From NCBI GenBank assembly GCA_017938315.1, contig JAGBBV010000019.1:1-64000 (forward strand): a DNA stretch of 64,000 nt. The letters are read 5' to 3'. The notes beneath the pieces are model-generated. The model saw only the letters and a list, made by a program, of their open reading frames with translations, searched no databases and was not told where the DNA came from. Positions 6,120 to 14,756 of this stretch are shown here, in pieces (the stretch's first letter is position 1; the number at the start of each line of letters is the position of its first letter). This DNA is from Lachnospiraceae bacterium (GTDB lineage: Bacteria > Bacillota > Clostridia > Lachnospirales > Lachnospiraceae). The translations under genes were made by a program, and so were the position numbers.

Positions 6120-7358
6120 TTATTTTAAAGGATACTTATCTGTAAGCTTCTGTACGATTGCTCTGGCTTCGGGAATCTTTTCTTCTCCACCCTTCACAAT
6201 CATGGCAATTGCTTCCGCAATCTGATCCATATCTTCTGTATTCATACCTCTGGATGTAACAGCAGGTGTACCAAGACGGATACCGCTGGTTACAAAAGGT
6301 GACTTAGGATCGTTGGGAATTGTATTCTTATTCGCTGTAATATGAGCTTCATCAAGCATCTTTTCAACAGCCTTACCTGTGAGGTCAAATGTTGTCAAAT
6401 CCATCAACATCAAGTGGTTATCTGTTCCGTCGGATACAATCTTGATACCTCTTGACTGCAAACCTTTGCAAAGAGCCTGTGCATTATCCACAATACCCTT
6501 CTGATATGCCTTAAATTCATCAGATAAAGCTTCCTTAAAGCAAACTGCCTTAGCTGCAATTACATGCATTAAAGGTCCGCCCTGGATTCCGGGGAATACT
6601 GCTTTATTGAAGTTATATTTATCTGCTGCTTCCTGGTTAGCAAGGATAAGTCCGCCTCTGGGTCCACGAAGGGTCTTATGTGTAGTAGTGGTTACAACAT
6701 CTGCATAAGGCATGGGGCTGGGATGAAGTCCTGCTGCCACAAGACCTGCAATGTGTGCCATATCTACCATTAATACTGCGCCCACTTCATCTGCCACTTC
6801 ACGGAATTTCTTAAAGTCAATGGTTCTTGCATATGCGGATGCACCTGCAATAATCATTTTGGGCTTACATTCAAGTGCAATTCTCTTAAGTTCATCATAA
6901 TCGATGAAACCGTCATCATTAACTCCGTAAGGAACAATATTAAAATATTTACCGGAAATGTTTACCGGGCTTCCGTGTGTCAAGTGTCCACCATGGTCTA
7001 AGTTCATACCCATAATGGTATCACCGGGGTTACAGATAGCAAACTGCACTGCAAGGTTAGCCTGTGCACCGGAGTGGGGCTGGACATTTGCATAATCACA
7101 ACCGAACAATTCCTTTGCTCTTTCGATTGCAAGATTTTCCACAACGTCTACGCACTGGCATCCGCCATAATAACGCTTAGCCGGATATCCTTCCGCATAT
7201 TTATTGGTAAGAGGGCTTCCCATTGCTGCCATAACAGCTTTGCTAACCCAGTTTTCTGATGCAATAAGTTCAATATGACTGTTCTGTCTTTCCTGTTCGT
7301 CCACAATGGCCTGTGCTACTTCAGGATCTACGTTTCTTACTTCGTCAAGTGAATACAT
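6120..7358 (-). CDS. glyA: Serine hydroxymethyltransferase
   Basis: A 412-residue PLP enzyme converting serine and tetrahydrofolate to glycine and methylene-tetrahydrofolate, the main source of one-carbon units. It shows the family signatures LIASENW (near 29-35), [15 protein letters not shown] and the PLP-lysine motif [14 protein letters not shown], with normal full length. ATG at 7356-7358 has GAGGAGG just upstream; a longer start is in frame but overlaps that site. The gene is monocistronic, with a TTGTCA-17-TATAAT promoter and a shared terminator downstream. Nothing unusual is seen. Confidence 0.97.
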   Translation of the reverse strand: MYSLDEVRNVDPEVAQAIVDEQERQNSHIELIASENWVSKAVMAAMGSPLTNKYAEGYPAKRYYGGCQCVDVVENLAIERAKELFGCDYANVQPHSGAQANLAVQFAICNPGDTIMGMNLDHGGHLTHGSPVNISGKYFNIVPYGVNDDGFIDYDELKRIALECKPKMIIAGASAYARTIDFKKFREVADEVGAVLMVDMAHIAGLVAAGLHPSPMPYADVVTTTTHKTLRGPRGGLILANQEAADKYNFNKAVFPGIQGGPLMHVIAAKAVCFKEALSDEFKAYQKGIVDNAQALCKGLQSRGIKIVSDGTDNHLMLMDLTTFDLTGKAVEKMLDEAHITANKNTIPNDPKSPFVTSGIRLGTPAVTSRGMNTEDMDQIAEAIAMIVKGGEEKIPEARAIVQKLTDKYPLK

Positions 7359-7416
7359 GATTTCTCCTCCTCGTTTTATCTGCACGCTTTAACGCGTTAC
7401 TAAGCCAATCTTTAGT

Positions 7417-7445
7417 ATTATAGCACACCACGCCCACAGTGACAA
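7417..7445 (-). promoter_or_regulatory. glyA promoter
   Basis: Minus strand TTGTCA (7440-7445), 17 bases, TATAAT (7417-7422). The leader of about 55 bases holds a short AACGCGTT palindrome but no recognisable riboswitch. Confidence 0.75.
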
Positions 7446-7493
7446 GAAGCTTTCTGCACAAGTATTAAGAAATTATTAATAGTACAAAATAAC

Positions 7494-7522
7494 TTTACTA
7501 TCCTCGCAAATGCTGTTAAAAT
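7494..7522 (+). promoter_or_regulatory. Promoter of the lipid kinase gene
   Basis: TTTACT (7494-7499), 17 bases, TAAAAT (7517-7522), about 30 bases before the ATG at 7551 and divergent from glyA. Confidence 0.55.
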
Positions 7523-7550
7523 AGGAAAAGATTTTCGTGAGGAAAAAATT

Positions 7551-8525
7551 ATGATGTACCATATTATTGTAAACCCTGCCTCCAAATCCGGCAGAGGTGC
7601 TAAAATCTGGGCGCTGATAGAGCCCGTATTGCAGCAAAAAAATATTCCCTATAAAGTCTATTTCTCCGACAAAGCCGGACACATAATTGAAATCGTCCGC
7701 ACTCTGTCGGTTACTGTATTGCCTTCCTCCAATGAAGATTTACAGCTGATTGTTTTAGGTGGAGATGGTACTTTTAATGAAGCACTTCAAGGGATTACTG
7801 ACTTTGACAGGACAAGGCTTGGTTATATTCCCACCGGTTCCAGCAACGATATGGCCAGGGACTTATACGATAACAAAAATCCTCTTGCTGTATTGGAGCG
7901 CATTTTATCATGCAAGGAACCTATGAAAATGGATATTGGTCACGTCACCTTTGAAAACATGACAGATGAATTATCCAGAAAGCACACAGATACCATATTG
8001 TCTTCCCGCTACTTCGGCGTAAGCTGCGGTATCGGTTTTGATGCTGCCGTATGTGAAGAGGCATTATCTTCCCCTTTCAAGAATACATTAAATAAGCTGG
8101 GGCTTGGAAAACTAACCTATCTGGGCATTGCATTAAAGCAACTAATCGCTGCCAGAAAGGTAACCTGTGACATTTGCATTGATGATGAGGAAACAATTTC
8201 CTTACCCCGTTTTCTGTTTGTTGCCGGAATGATCCACCAATACGAAGGCGGCGGATTCAAGATGTGCCCAGGTGCAAATTGTCACGATGGTGTCCTGGAT
8301 ATATGTGTCCTTGGCAACACACCAAAGTGGCTAATACTAATTGCACTTCCCTCTGCATTTGCCGGAAAGCATTTTATCTTTCCCGGAGTCGACCGTTATG
8401 CCGGAAAAAAACTGCAGTTAAAAACTTCAGTCCCACTTTGGGTCCATACTGACGGTGAAGTTTCTGTAAAGGCAAACCGGCTCACATTAACTTGTGAAAA
8501 AGAAAAATTACTGATTCTAATATAG
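7551..8525 (+). CDS. YegS/DagK-type diacylglycerol (lipid) kinase
   Basis: A 324-residue soluble lipid kinase of the DAGK catalytic family, phosphorylating diacylglycerol or a related lipid with ATP. It shows VNPASKSGRG near the N-terminus, VLGGDGTFNEALQGI (the GGDGT nucleotide loop) near 68-82, and YIPTGSSNDMARDL near 94-107. GIGFDAAV follows further on, with the usual C-terminal beta domain ending near HTDGE. A GAGG ribosome site precedes the tandem ATGATG. The next gene, 42 bases on, encodes a PAP2-type membrane phosphatase, so the two may act in opposition on phosphatidate recycling; that pairing is inferred from position. Confidence 0.9.
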   Translation: MMYHIIVNPASKSGRGAKIWALIEPVLQQKNIPYKVYFSDKAGHIIEIVRTLSVTVLPSSNEDLQLIVLGGDGTFNEALQGITDFDRTRLGYIPTGSSNDMARDLYDNKNPLAVLERILSCKEPMKMDIGHVTFENMTDELSRKHTDTILSSRYFGVSCGIGFDAAVCEEALSSPFKNTLNKLGLGKLTYLGIALKQLIAARKVTCDICIDDEETISLPRFLFVAGMIHQYEGGGFKMCPGANCHDGVLDICVLGNTPKWLILIALPSAFAGKHFIFPGVDRYAGKKLQLKTSVPLWVHTDGEVSVKANRLTLTCEKEKLLILI

Positions 8526-8567
8526 TTTTATACCCGGCATAAAAAAATTGCCATACGAGGAGTTTCT

Positions 8568-9242
8568 ATGAAAAAATTTTATATGAAGTATAAGCATGCA
8601 CTGGTGGCAATTATATATATCACCATATATCTGATTTGGTTTGCCATATTGGAGGCAAAGGTAGTCCACCCCTCCACACTGATTTATATGAAGGCAGATG
8701 ACCTGATTCCTTTTTGTGAAGTGTTTGTAATCCCCTACTTACTGTGGTTTGCTTACGTTACGGCAGTTGTAGTCTATCTGTTCTTTCATCACAAACAGGA
8801 TTATTATCGCGCCTGTGCGTTTTTATTTACCGGAATGACAGTTTTTCTGCTCATTTCCACCCTTTGGCCTAACGGGCATCATCTTCGCCCTCATGTCATG
8901 CCACGGGATAATATTTTTACCCTTTTGGTGTCCGGTCTATATAAAGCAGATACAGCCACCAACTTATGGCCCAGCATTCACGTGTACAATTCACTGGGTG
9001 CCCACATTGCCATCGTCAGAAACCATAAACTTTGCAAAAACAAAGTAGTACATATCAGTTCTTTGATACTTTGCATTTCCATTATTCTTTCTACAGTATT
9101 TATCAAACAGCACTCCCTGTTTGATGTGATTACAGGCTTTATCATGGCAGTTGTTTTATATCTCATTGTATATGCCTATGATATTGTCACCGTCCTGCAA
9201 ATGCGCAGATACATAAGACGCAGAAGCGTAAGACAGGTATAA
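8568..9242 (+). CDS. PAP2-family integral membrane phosphatase
   Basis: A 224-residue protein with about five or six membrane segments. Residues about 132-150 read NLWPSIHVYNSLGAHIAIV, the PSxH motif of PAP2 enzymes. Residues about 177-192 read VFIKQHSLFDVITGFI, with the second-site His182 and Asp186. The classical first motif is only partly recognisable (LRPH near 106-109). It would remove phosphate from a lipid or polyprenyl substrate at the membrane; some relatives are inositol-phosphoceramide-synthase-like. ACGAGGAG precedes the ATG. It is probably cotranscribed with the lipid kinase and ends at a strong hairpin (9249-9275). Confidence 0.8.
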   Translation: MKKFYMKYKHALVAIIYITIYLIWFAILEAKVVHPSTLIYMKADDLIPFCEVFVIPYLLWFAYVTAVVVYLFFHHKQDYYRACAFLFTGMTVFLLISTLWPNGHHLRPHVMPRDNIFTLLVSGLYKADTATNLWPSIHVYNSLGAHIAIVRNHKLCKNKVVHISSLILCISIILSTVFIKQHSLFDVITGFIMAVVLYLIVYAYDIVTVLQMRRYIRRRSVRQV

Positions 9243-9246
9243 AAAT

Positions 9247-9285
9247 AAGGGTGCACTTCAAAGTGAAGTGCACCCTCTTATTTTT
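9247..9285. terminator. Bidirectional terminator
   Basis: A 12-bp perfect stem GGGTGCACTTCA/TGAAGTGCACCC (9249-9275), 3-base loop, flanked by A and T tracts. It sits between the convergent PAP2 and glycosyltransferase genes. Confidence 0.85.
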
Positions 9286-9286
9286 A

Positions 9287-10312
9287 TTAATTGAAATTAA
9301 AAAATCTACGGCAGATCTTATAGCCTTCCACAGAAATTTTTCTTCCGCCTTTTCCCGGCAAATTGGTACATTGTCCCAGCAGACCAAATCTCAATTTCCT
9401 ATAAAGAAGCCAATCTTTTTTCTTAAGATACTCCCATAATTCCTTCTTCTTTTCCAGATTTTCTTCTGTCTCAGAACGGATCAGAAGAATAGAAGATACT
9501 GTAGTGATAATGTCAAGATAGCTAAGCATATACTGCTCAAGTTTTCTGCAAGGCGAAATAATTGCTTTGTTTGCCACCATGTAATCTATCATGATTTTAT
9601 TTACCTTAATCTGTTGGTCAATTCTGCCAATCATAATCTCTTCATTGACAGACTGATCTGCTCTGCCTATATAATAGCGATAAAAGTTCACATCCAGGTA
9701 ATACATATTTTTCACATAGGGAAGAGGCTCAAACACATAGAGGTTATCCACATAAAAAGTATGTTCCGGAAGCTTCACATTACATTCACGAAGAAGTTTC
9801 GTTCTAAAAATAACGGAATGCATCAAAATATAATGTCCTTTGTAGAAATGACGGATATCACTCCATGTAAATATTTCATCCTTAGGTAAAATATGTCTGT
9901 ATTGCATAACTTTGTGTCTGTTTTCCCCAACCTTCTCATATACAAAGTTACTGATTAACATATCCAATACTTTTTCACCGCCTGTGAGGCTTCTGAGAGT
10001 ATCAAGTATCTGCATATACGCTTCTTCTTTTACCCAGTCATCACTATCTACCACTTTAAAATAGTATCCGGAAGCGTTCTCGATTCCTGCATTTACTGCA
10101 GAACCATGTCCTCCGTTTTCTTTATGAATTGCCTTTACAATGGTAGGATATTTTTCTGCATACTTATCCGCAATTTCTGCTGTGGCATCTGACGAGCCAT
10201 CATTTACAATAATAATTTCCACATCTTCGCCACCGGGCAAAAGAGACTCAATACATTTTTCCATATATGCAGCCGAGTTATAACAAGGTACTGCAAACGA
10301 TAATAATTTCAT
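9287..10312 (-). CDS. Family 2 glycosyltransferase
   Basis: A 341-residue GT-A fold glycosyltransferase that moves a sugar from a nucleotide-sugar donor. The N-terminal 110 residues are typical: LLSFAVPCYNSAAYMEKCIESL, then EIIIVNDGSSDAT, HKENGGHGSAVNAGI and the metal-binding VVDSDDWV near 96-103. The C-terminal half is variable and determines the acceptor, which cannot be read. No membrane segment is obvious, so it likely works at the cytosolic face. GGAG precedes the ATG. It lies 93 bases downstream of the SfsA-MutY gene in the same direction, without an obvious terminator between. No polysaccharide cluster surrounds it. Confidence 0.85.
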   Translation of the reverse strand: MKLLSFAVPCYNSAAYMEKCIESLLPGGEDVEIIIVNDGSSDATAEIADKYAEKYPTIVKAIHKENGGHGSAVNAGIENASGYYFKVVDSDDWVKEEAYMQILDTLRSLTGGEKVLDMLISNFVYEKVGENRHKVMQYRHILPKDEIFTWSDIRHFYKGHYILMHSVIFRTKLLRECNVKLPEHTFYVDNLYVFEPLPYVKNMYYLDVNFYRYYIGRADQSVNEEIMIGRIDQQIKVNKIMIDYMVANKAIISPCRKLEQYMLSYLDIITTVSSILLIRSETEENLEKKKELWEYLKKKDWLLYRKLRFGLLGQCTNLPGKGGRKISVEGYKICRRFFNFN

Positions 10313-10405
10313 ATTTCTTCTCCAATCTGTAGGATTCCCCCAACATAATTAATTTACTACGATACAGGAAAACATACAAGGGAAAAAATTATCTTTTAAA
10401 AATTC

Positions 10406-12145
10406 TTAAGATTGGGATTCCATAAAATATTTACGGTAAAATGCATATGCTGACGGAATAGGATAAACCTCACTGACTTCCCTTTGGTCCACATATAAGA
10501 ATCCCGGCTTATCTCCCACATCTGAAAGTTCATCTACTTTCACAGCGTAACCTGTCATGTGCCACTCTTTATGGGTAAAAATGTGTTTACTTTCACCAAT
10601 CGCTTTAATGTGTAGTACCGAAAGCCCTATTTTCTTTAACCAGCTAAGTACTTCCTTTTCACTTAAGTTTCCCTCTATCCACGGGAACTCATACATACCT
10701 GCCAAAAGACCTTTACCAGGACGTTTTTGAAGTGCCGCTTTATTCTTATCCCGTATAATAATAACCGTCTTCTTCTCAACACTTCTTTTTTTCTTTGCTG
10801 ACTTTATAGGGAACTGTTCCTCACATCCATTCTTGTGGGCAAGACAAATCTGCTCCCACGGACAAAGATTGCACTTAGGGACACCATTTGGCACACAGAC
10901 CATAGCCCCAAGTTCCATCAGCGCCTGGTTAAAATCTCCTGCTCTATCTTGCGGCATACTCATTGCAAGTTCTTCTTCCACCTGCTTTTTTACCACCTGT
11001 TGCATAATGTCTCTGTCATCCATGCGAAGTCTTGAAAGCACACGAAGCACATTTCCATCCACTGCCGGCACTTTTCTCCCGTAGGCAATGGAGGCAATCG
11101 CACCTGCCGTGTAACTGCCGATACCGGGAAGTTTTAATAGTTCTTCGTAAGTATCCGGCATCTGTCCACCGTGTTCTTCCACAATAATTTTTGCTGCTTT
11201 ATTTAAGTTCCGGACTCTATTATAGTACCCCAGGCCTTCCCACAGTTTTAACAGCATTTCCTCATCAGCCATGGCAAGCTGCTCTATTTCAGGCAGTGCA
11301 TTCATAAACCTGTCATAATAGGGCTTTACCGCCTCTACACGGGTTTGCTGTAGCATAATCTCTGATACCCACACATGATATGGAGTAGGCTCTTCCCGCC
11401 ATGGAAGAATTCTCCTTCCTTGATCATACCAATGAATCAATGGCTCTTCTATTTCATCCAATAAGGATAATTTTACCGACACAGGGTTGTTGACACACAT
11501 TTCCTCTTTCGTCACATTGCAATCATATGCAATTATCTGAACTCCTGCTTTTTTGGCTGTCAAAAGTGCATCCGCAAATTCAGGATGGGTGAAGCGGTTT
11601 GGCATAAAGTACTTTACGTCTTTCATCTGTATCACAAACATAATGTAAGCATCATATCCATTTTTTACCGCTTCTATCAGTTCATAAACATGCTTTACTG
11701 CCCGTTTAGAGGGTGCATCCGGAAAAAGTACCACACCGTCATCTTCCAATGTGACACCCTTGACTTCCATAAATATCTTACGGTCCTTTGCTTCTATATA
11801 AAAATCAAACCTCGAATTTCCATAAACAGTCTCCGGTTTTATCAATGTAACATCCTGAAAAATACCGGCATCCTGCAGCCACTCTGCGACAGCCTTATTG
11901 GGTGCCTGGGAGTCCATATTTACAATCCGCTCATTCTTTTTCACTGCTACAAGGTCGTAACCGGTACTTCTTTCGCTACTATTACTTTTCTCCAGATATA
12001 CTTCTGCCTGCTCCGTCAAAAGTTCCCTGCACCGGCCCGTATTTTTTACATGGACTTTCTCTCTGTGTCCGTTAATTGTCACATAGGCAATAAACCGGTT
12101 CGGTCTGCATTCAAATTTTCCATTTACAATATTATGATATTTCAT
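10406..12145 (-). CDS. SfsA nuclease fused to MutY adenine glycosylase
   Basis: One uninterrupted 579-residue frame joins two normally separate proteins. Residues 1 to about 225 are SfsA-like: NTGRCRELL near 35-43, RFDFYIE (Asp114), FMEVKGV (Glu127, Lys129; a PD-(D/E)XK core) and FPDAPSKRAVKH. From about 227 on is a complete MutY. It has SEIMLQQTRVEAV with catalytic Glu262, LPGIGSYTAGAI (helix-hairpin-helix), VDGNVLRVLSR with Asp363, and a cluster of Cys417, Cys425, Cys428 and Cys434. A C-terminal NUDIX-like 8-oxoG sensing domain starts near 465. The first Cys spacing is 7 instead of the 6 seen in E. coli. MutY removes A opposite 8-oxoG. The ribosome site is weak (GGAAAA). It follows a 5'-nucleotidase by about 35 bases. 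Confidence 0.9.
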   Translation of the reverse strand: MKYHNIVNGKFECRPNRFIAYVTINGHREKVHVKNTGRCRELLTEQAEVYLEKSNSSERSTGYDLVAVKKNERIVNMDSQAPNKAVAEWLQDAGIFQDVTLIKPETVYGNSRFDFYIEAKDRKIFMEVKGVTLEDDGVVLFPDAPSKRAVKHVYELIEAVKNGYDAYIMFVIQMKDVKYFMPNRFTHPEFADALLTAKKAGVQIIAYDCNVTKEEMCVNNPVSVKLSLLDEIEEPLIHWYDQGRRILPWREEPTPYHVWVSEIMLQQTRVEAVKPYYDRFMNALPEIEQLAMADEEMLLKLWEGLGYYNRVRNLNKAAKIIVEEHGGQMPDTYEELLKLPGIGSYTAGAIASIAYGRKVPAVDGNVLRVLSRLRMDDRDIMQQVVKKQVEEELAMSMPQDRAGDFNQALMELGAMVCVPNGVPKCNLCPWEQICLAHKNGCEEQFPIKSAKKKRSVEKKTVIIIRDKNKAALQKRPGKGLLAGMYEFPWIEGNLSEKEVLSWLKKIGLSVLHIKAIGESKHIFTHKEWHMTGYAVKVDELSDVGDKPGFLYVDQREVSEVYPIPSAYAFYRKYFMESQS

Positions 12146-12181
12146 TTTTATTTTCCAAGCGATGATTGATATCCTTCGTCT

Positions 12182-13111
12182 TTAAGGGTCTCTCGCTTTC
12201 TTCTCCTCCTGCTTCCTATAAGGCACCCTGGCAGATGGTACTACTTCTGCTGCCGCATTGGTATGTACTGCCTGGTCATCAAAAAAGATATGGGCACCAA
12301 AAGCCTTAAGCACGTCCCGTTTGGTAATTCCACCAAGAAAAAAAGCCTCATCTATTCTCACATTCCATGCGCGGAGTGTTCTGATTACGCGCTCATGGGC
12401 AGGCGCACTTCTTGCGGTAACAAGTGCTGTTCTGATAGGCGACTGCAATGCCGGAAAATCTTTCTGGATTTCTGAAAGAGTTTTTAAAAATTTAGCAAAC
12501 GGTCCCGCTTTCAGCGGATGGTCTGCCAGTCTTCTTTCATTTTCCTCAAAAGCCTCCAACCCTTTCTCCTGATAAATTCTCTCTGACTCATCAGAAAATA
12601 GTACTGCATCCCCATCAAATGCAATTTTAATTTGTGAAATTTCTTCGTTCTCATCATAGGTCTTTATAGCATCACTGCAAATTATACCTGCTGCAATTCC
12701 CTGATTAATTGCCGCCTGCACATCCTCCTCATCAGCTGACAAATAAAGATCTGTCTGAAATGCCTGCAAATACGGAGTTAAGGATGCTCCACTGGCAAGG
12801 ACTGCACGGGATATATTAAGGCCATAGTGTGCTATGGAATGGAATACTCTAAGAGAGGTGTCCGGACTGTTATGGGACATAATAATCACTTCCACTCTGC
12901 CTTCCTGCCCCGGCATCTCATTAATGGCAAGAAGCGCTTTTATCAGCCTAAAGCCATTCCCCGGCTTTAAAAGTTCCTTTTCATGCTCCACCTGGTATCT
13001 GCAGTAAGCTTCCACTCCCTGGGATTTAAATATTTCATTTTCAACGCTCAAATCAAACAGTGCCCTTGATGATACACCGATTACCAATCTGTTTTCCAGA
13101 CAATATGCCAT
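12182..13111 (-). CDS. Cytosolic 5'-nucleotidase (cN-I type)
   Basis: A 309-residue protein of the 5'-nucleotidase family related to eukaryotic cytosolic NT5C1. Visible hallmarks are LVIGVSSRALFDL near the N-terminus (residues about 9-21), VIIMSHNSPDTSLRVFHSI, IAFDGDAVLFSDESE (a HAD-type DxD-like acidic motif near 182-196), ALVTARSAPAHERVIRTLR, and FFLGGITKRDVLKAFGAHIFFDDQ near the end. It would dephosphorylate nucleoside monophosphates. ATG at 13109-13111 follows AGGAGG; the longer frame start has none. It forms a leftward series with the DUF1653 gene upstream and SfsA-MutY downstream, which could be a nucleotide/DNA-damage operon, though this is only positional. Confidence 0.85.
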   Translation of the reverse strand: MAYCLENRLVIGVSSRALFDLSVENEIFKSQGVEAYCRYQVEHEKELLKPGNGFRLIKALLAINEMPGQEGRVEVIIMSHNSPDTSLRVFHSIAHYGLNISRAVLASGASLTPYLQAFQTDLYLSADEEDVQAAINQGIAAGIICSDAIKTYDENEEISQIKIAFDGDAVLFSDESERIYQEKGLEAFEENERRLADHPLKAGPFAKFLKTLSEIQKDFPALQSPIRTALVTARSAPAHERVIRTLRAWNVRIDEAFFLGGITKRDVLKAFGAHIFFDDQAVHTNAAAEVVPSARVPYRKQEEKKARDP

Positions 13112-13195
13112 AGTTACCTCCTGCTTCGCAATTACAATTACCGGTTTGGTTTTATTTGAAAAGAAAGTCACGAAACGAAGGAAATCGTATGGTTA

Positions 13196-13726
13196 TTAAC
13201 GCATTCTGTTACATTCAAATTTATCATATAAGAGGAGACACCTCTTAAGATCCTCATACCTTTGATTAATCTCACCATCTTGCACTTCCACATCAATGGC
13301 AACCGCCATGGTGTTAATCATCTCATCCGTAATCCGGTGCTGCAGAGCTGCCAAAATGTTTAATCTCTCTTCATAGCTGTCTGCATCCAAAAACTCCATT
13401 ACCAAAGGATCGATACCTGTTTCCTCCTTCACATCCTGAATAGGTTCCTGCATCTGCATCTTAACCGGTATTTCCCCTGCCGGCTGCACCTGCTTATCTA
13501 CAGGTTCAAAACGGTATTCCTGTAATGCATCGGGATATTTTACCTTATCCACCTTTTCCGTAAACATGGAAAGGGGTCTTGCATATACTTTAAAATCTCC
13601 ATACATGGCCTGATAAACCACAAGACTCTCCCCCGTTTCGGAATGTTCTGCCAACGTAACTATCTGGTAAAGGTTTCCCTTAAAATGTCTGTAAATCTGC
13701 TGTGGCACCGGAATCTTTTCCATCAT
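13196..13726 (-). CDS. DUF1653-domain protein
   Basis: A 176-residue cytosolic protein. The first 75 residues match the DUF1653 pattern: IYRHFKGNLYQIVTLAEHSETGE, VVYQAMYGDFKVYARPLSMFTEKVD. The function of that domain is unknown. The C-terminal 100 residues, beginning with a Pro/Gln/Val-rich linker, are acidic and helical and are not recognised. ATGATG at 13721-13726 is preceded by GGAGG. It starts a leftward run with the 5'-nucleotidase 84 bases downstream. Confidence 0.75.
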   Translation of the reverse strand: MMEKIPVPQQIYRHFKGNLYQIVTLAEHSETGESLVVYQAMYGDFKVYARPLSMFTEKVDKVKYPDALQEYRFEPVDKQVQPAGEIPVKMQMQEPIQDVKEETGIDPLVMEFLDADSYEERLNILAALQHRITDEMINTMAVAIDVEVQDGEINQRYEDLKRCLLLYDKFECNRMR

Positions 13727-13803
13727 TTAAAACTGCCTCCTTTAACGTACTGATACTATTATAAACTTTCTGCCCCCGCTTGTCATTTATCTTTGTAAAC
13801 TTA

Positions 13804-14178
13804 TTATAGAAAATTGTGGGAGAAACTGCATTCTGCATCTGCAAACAAAATCTCCCCACAAGCCTTTGAAAGGAGTTCCTTCTCCTTTACACTTAGTTTG
13901 TCAATCAATCCATGATGAATAGTAACGGTATAACTTCTTGTGCCTTCTTCATCAATAATCCGTGTCATGGTAACTCCACTGTTTTTGTATCCCTCTCTGG
14001 CAAGCATTGATTTCAGTTCCGTCAAATATGCACTTTCCATCTCATCATAATACCGTTCCACTGCCTCCCTGGAATGTCCATTCTGGCTGGCTACAGTTCC
14101 TGATATGCAAAAAGCAATGATGAGCACTAAGATTAGTGAACTGATGATTGACAATAAATGACTTTTTAAGTTTCTCAT
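13804..14178 (-). CDS. Small signal-anchored or secreted protein of unknown function
   Basis: A 124-residue protein I do not recognise. Residues about 8-30 form a single hydrophobic segment (LLSIISSLILVLIIAFCISG) after a short basic N-terminus, so it is a signal peptide or anchor. The remainder is soluble, with ERYYDEMESAYLTELKSMLAREGY and then RSYTVTIHHGLIDKLSVKEKELL. AGGAGG precedes the ATG at 14176-14178. A shallow, perhaps dimeric periplasm-facing domain is possible but is not shown by motif. Confidence 0.6.
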   Translation of the reverse strand: MRNLKSHLLSIISSLILVLIIAFCISGTVASQNGHSREAVERYYDEMESAYLTELKSMLAREGYKNSGVTMTRIIDEEGTRSYTVTIHHGLIDKLSVKEKELLSKACGEILFADAECSFSHNFL

Positions 14179-14283
14179 AATAGTATCCTCCTATTTAGGT
14201 AAAACATATTCGTTTCCTGCTTTCTTTTCTAAAAAAAGGATACTATTTTTTGTGTCCCATAATTCGGACTCTAAGCATAATAA

Positions 14284-14325
14284 AAGCGCATCACACAAAC
14301 TTCGGTAAGTTTGTATAACACGCTT
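14284..14325 (-). terminator. Terminator downstream of the 117-residue gene
   Basis: Long hairpin: AAGCG/CGCTT outer arms and ACAAACTT/AAGTTTGT inner arms around a 4-base loop. The minus strand then reads TTTTATTATG. Confidence 0.75.
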
Positions 14326-14342
14326 CTCAACTCTTCTGCATC

Positions 14343-14696
14343 TTATGCTGTTATATTCAGATTATACGCGTCCAATGCCTTTTGCATCATAGCATCTGTA
14401 TTCTGTTCTCTTTTCGGATCCTGCTGCATCGTCTCGCCCATTTCTTGTGCGGGCTTAATTAATCTGGAAGCATTCATCTGTCCCATCTGGTATTGCATCT
14501 GTAAAACATCCATAAAATTTGATGTCTCACCGATTCGCAAAGGATTTTCATTAGCCACATCCTCCGCCATGGAAGTAAAATCCGTACCGGATGTAAGTAA
14601 ATCTTCCTCTATACCGGAAACCTTTCCGAGGCTGCTTGCACTTACAGAGTTTGTATTATATATATATGGATTATAACTAACTGCACCTATACGCAT
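14343..14696 (-). CDS. Small protein of unknown function
   Basis: A 117-residue protein starting MRIGAVSYNPYIYNTNSVS. It has no membrane segment, is rich in Asn, Met, Gln and Ser, and has a mid-region DVLQMQYQMGQMNASRLIKPAQEMGE predicted as a long amphipathic helix. ATG at 14694-14696 has GAGGAGG upstream, which decides the start over the longer frame. The polar, Asn-rich N-terminus and helical C-terminus resemble small secreted or flagellum-associated proteins of Firmicutes, but nothing nearby supports that, so no function is assigned. It is followed by a strong terminator. Confidence 0.6.
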   Translation of the reverse strand: MRIGAVSYNPYIYNTNSVSASSLGKVSGIEEDLLTSGTDFTSMAEDVANENPLRIGETSNFMDVLQMQYQMGQMNASRLIKPAQEMGETMQQDPKREQNTDAMMQKALDAYNLNITA

Positions 14697-14756
14697 AAAA
14701 GCCTCCTCTCCACCTATCATCTGATACACTTATTTTACAATATTTTTATTTTTCCG

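Noticed and set aside
7359-7416. Glycine or THF riboswitch in the glyA leader
   Set aside because: The leader of about 55 bases is too short and lacks the conserved cores.
9247-9285. Inverted repeat that could be a mobile-element end
   Set aside because: Position between convergent genes with flanking A/T tracts fits a terminator.
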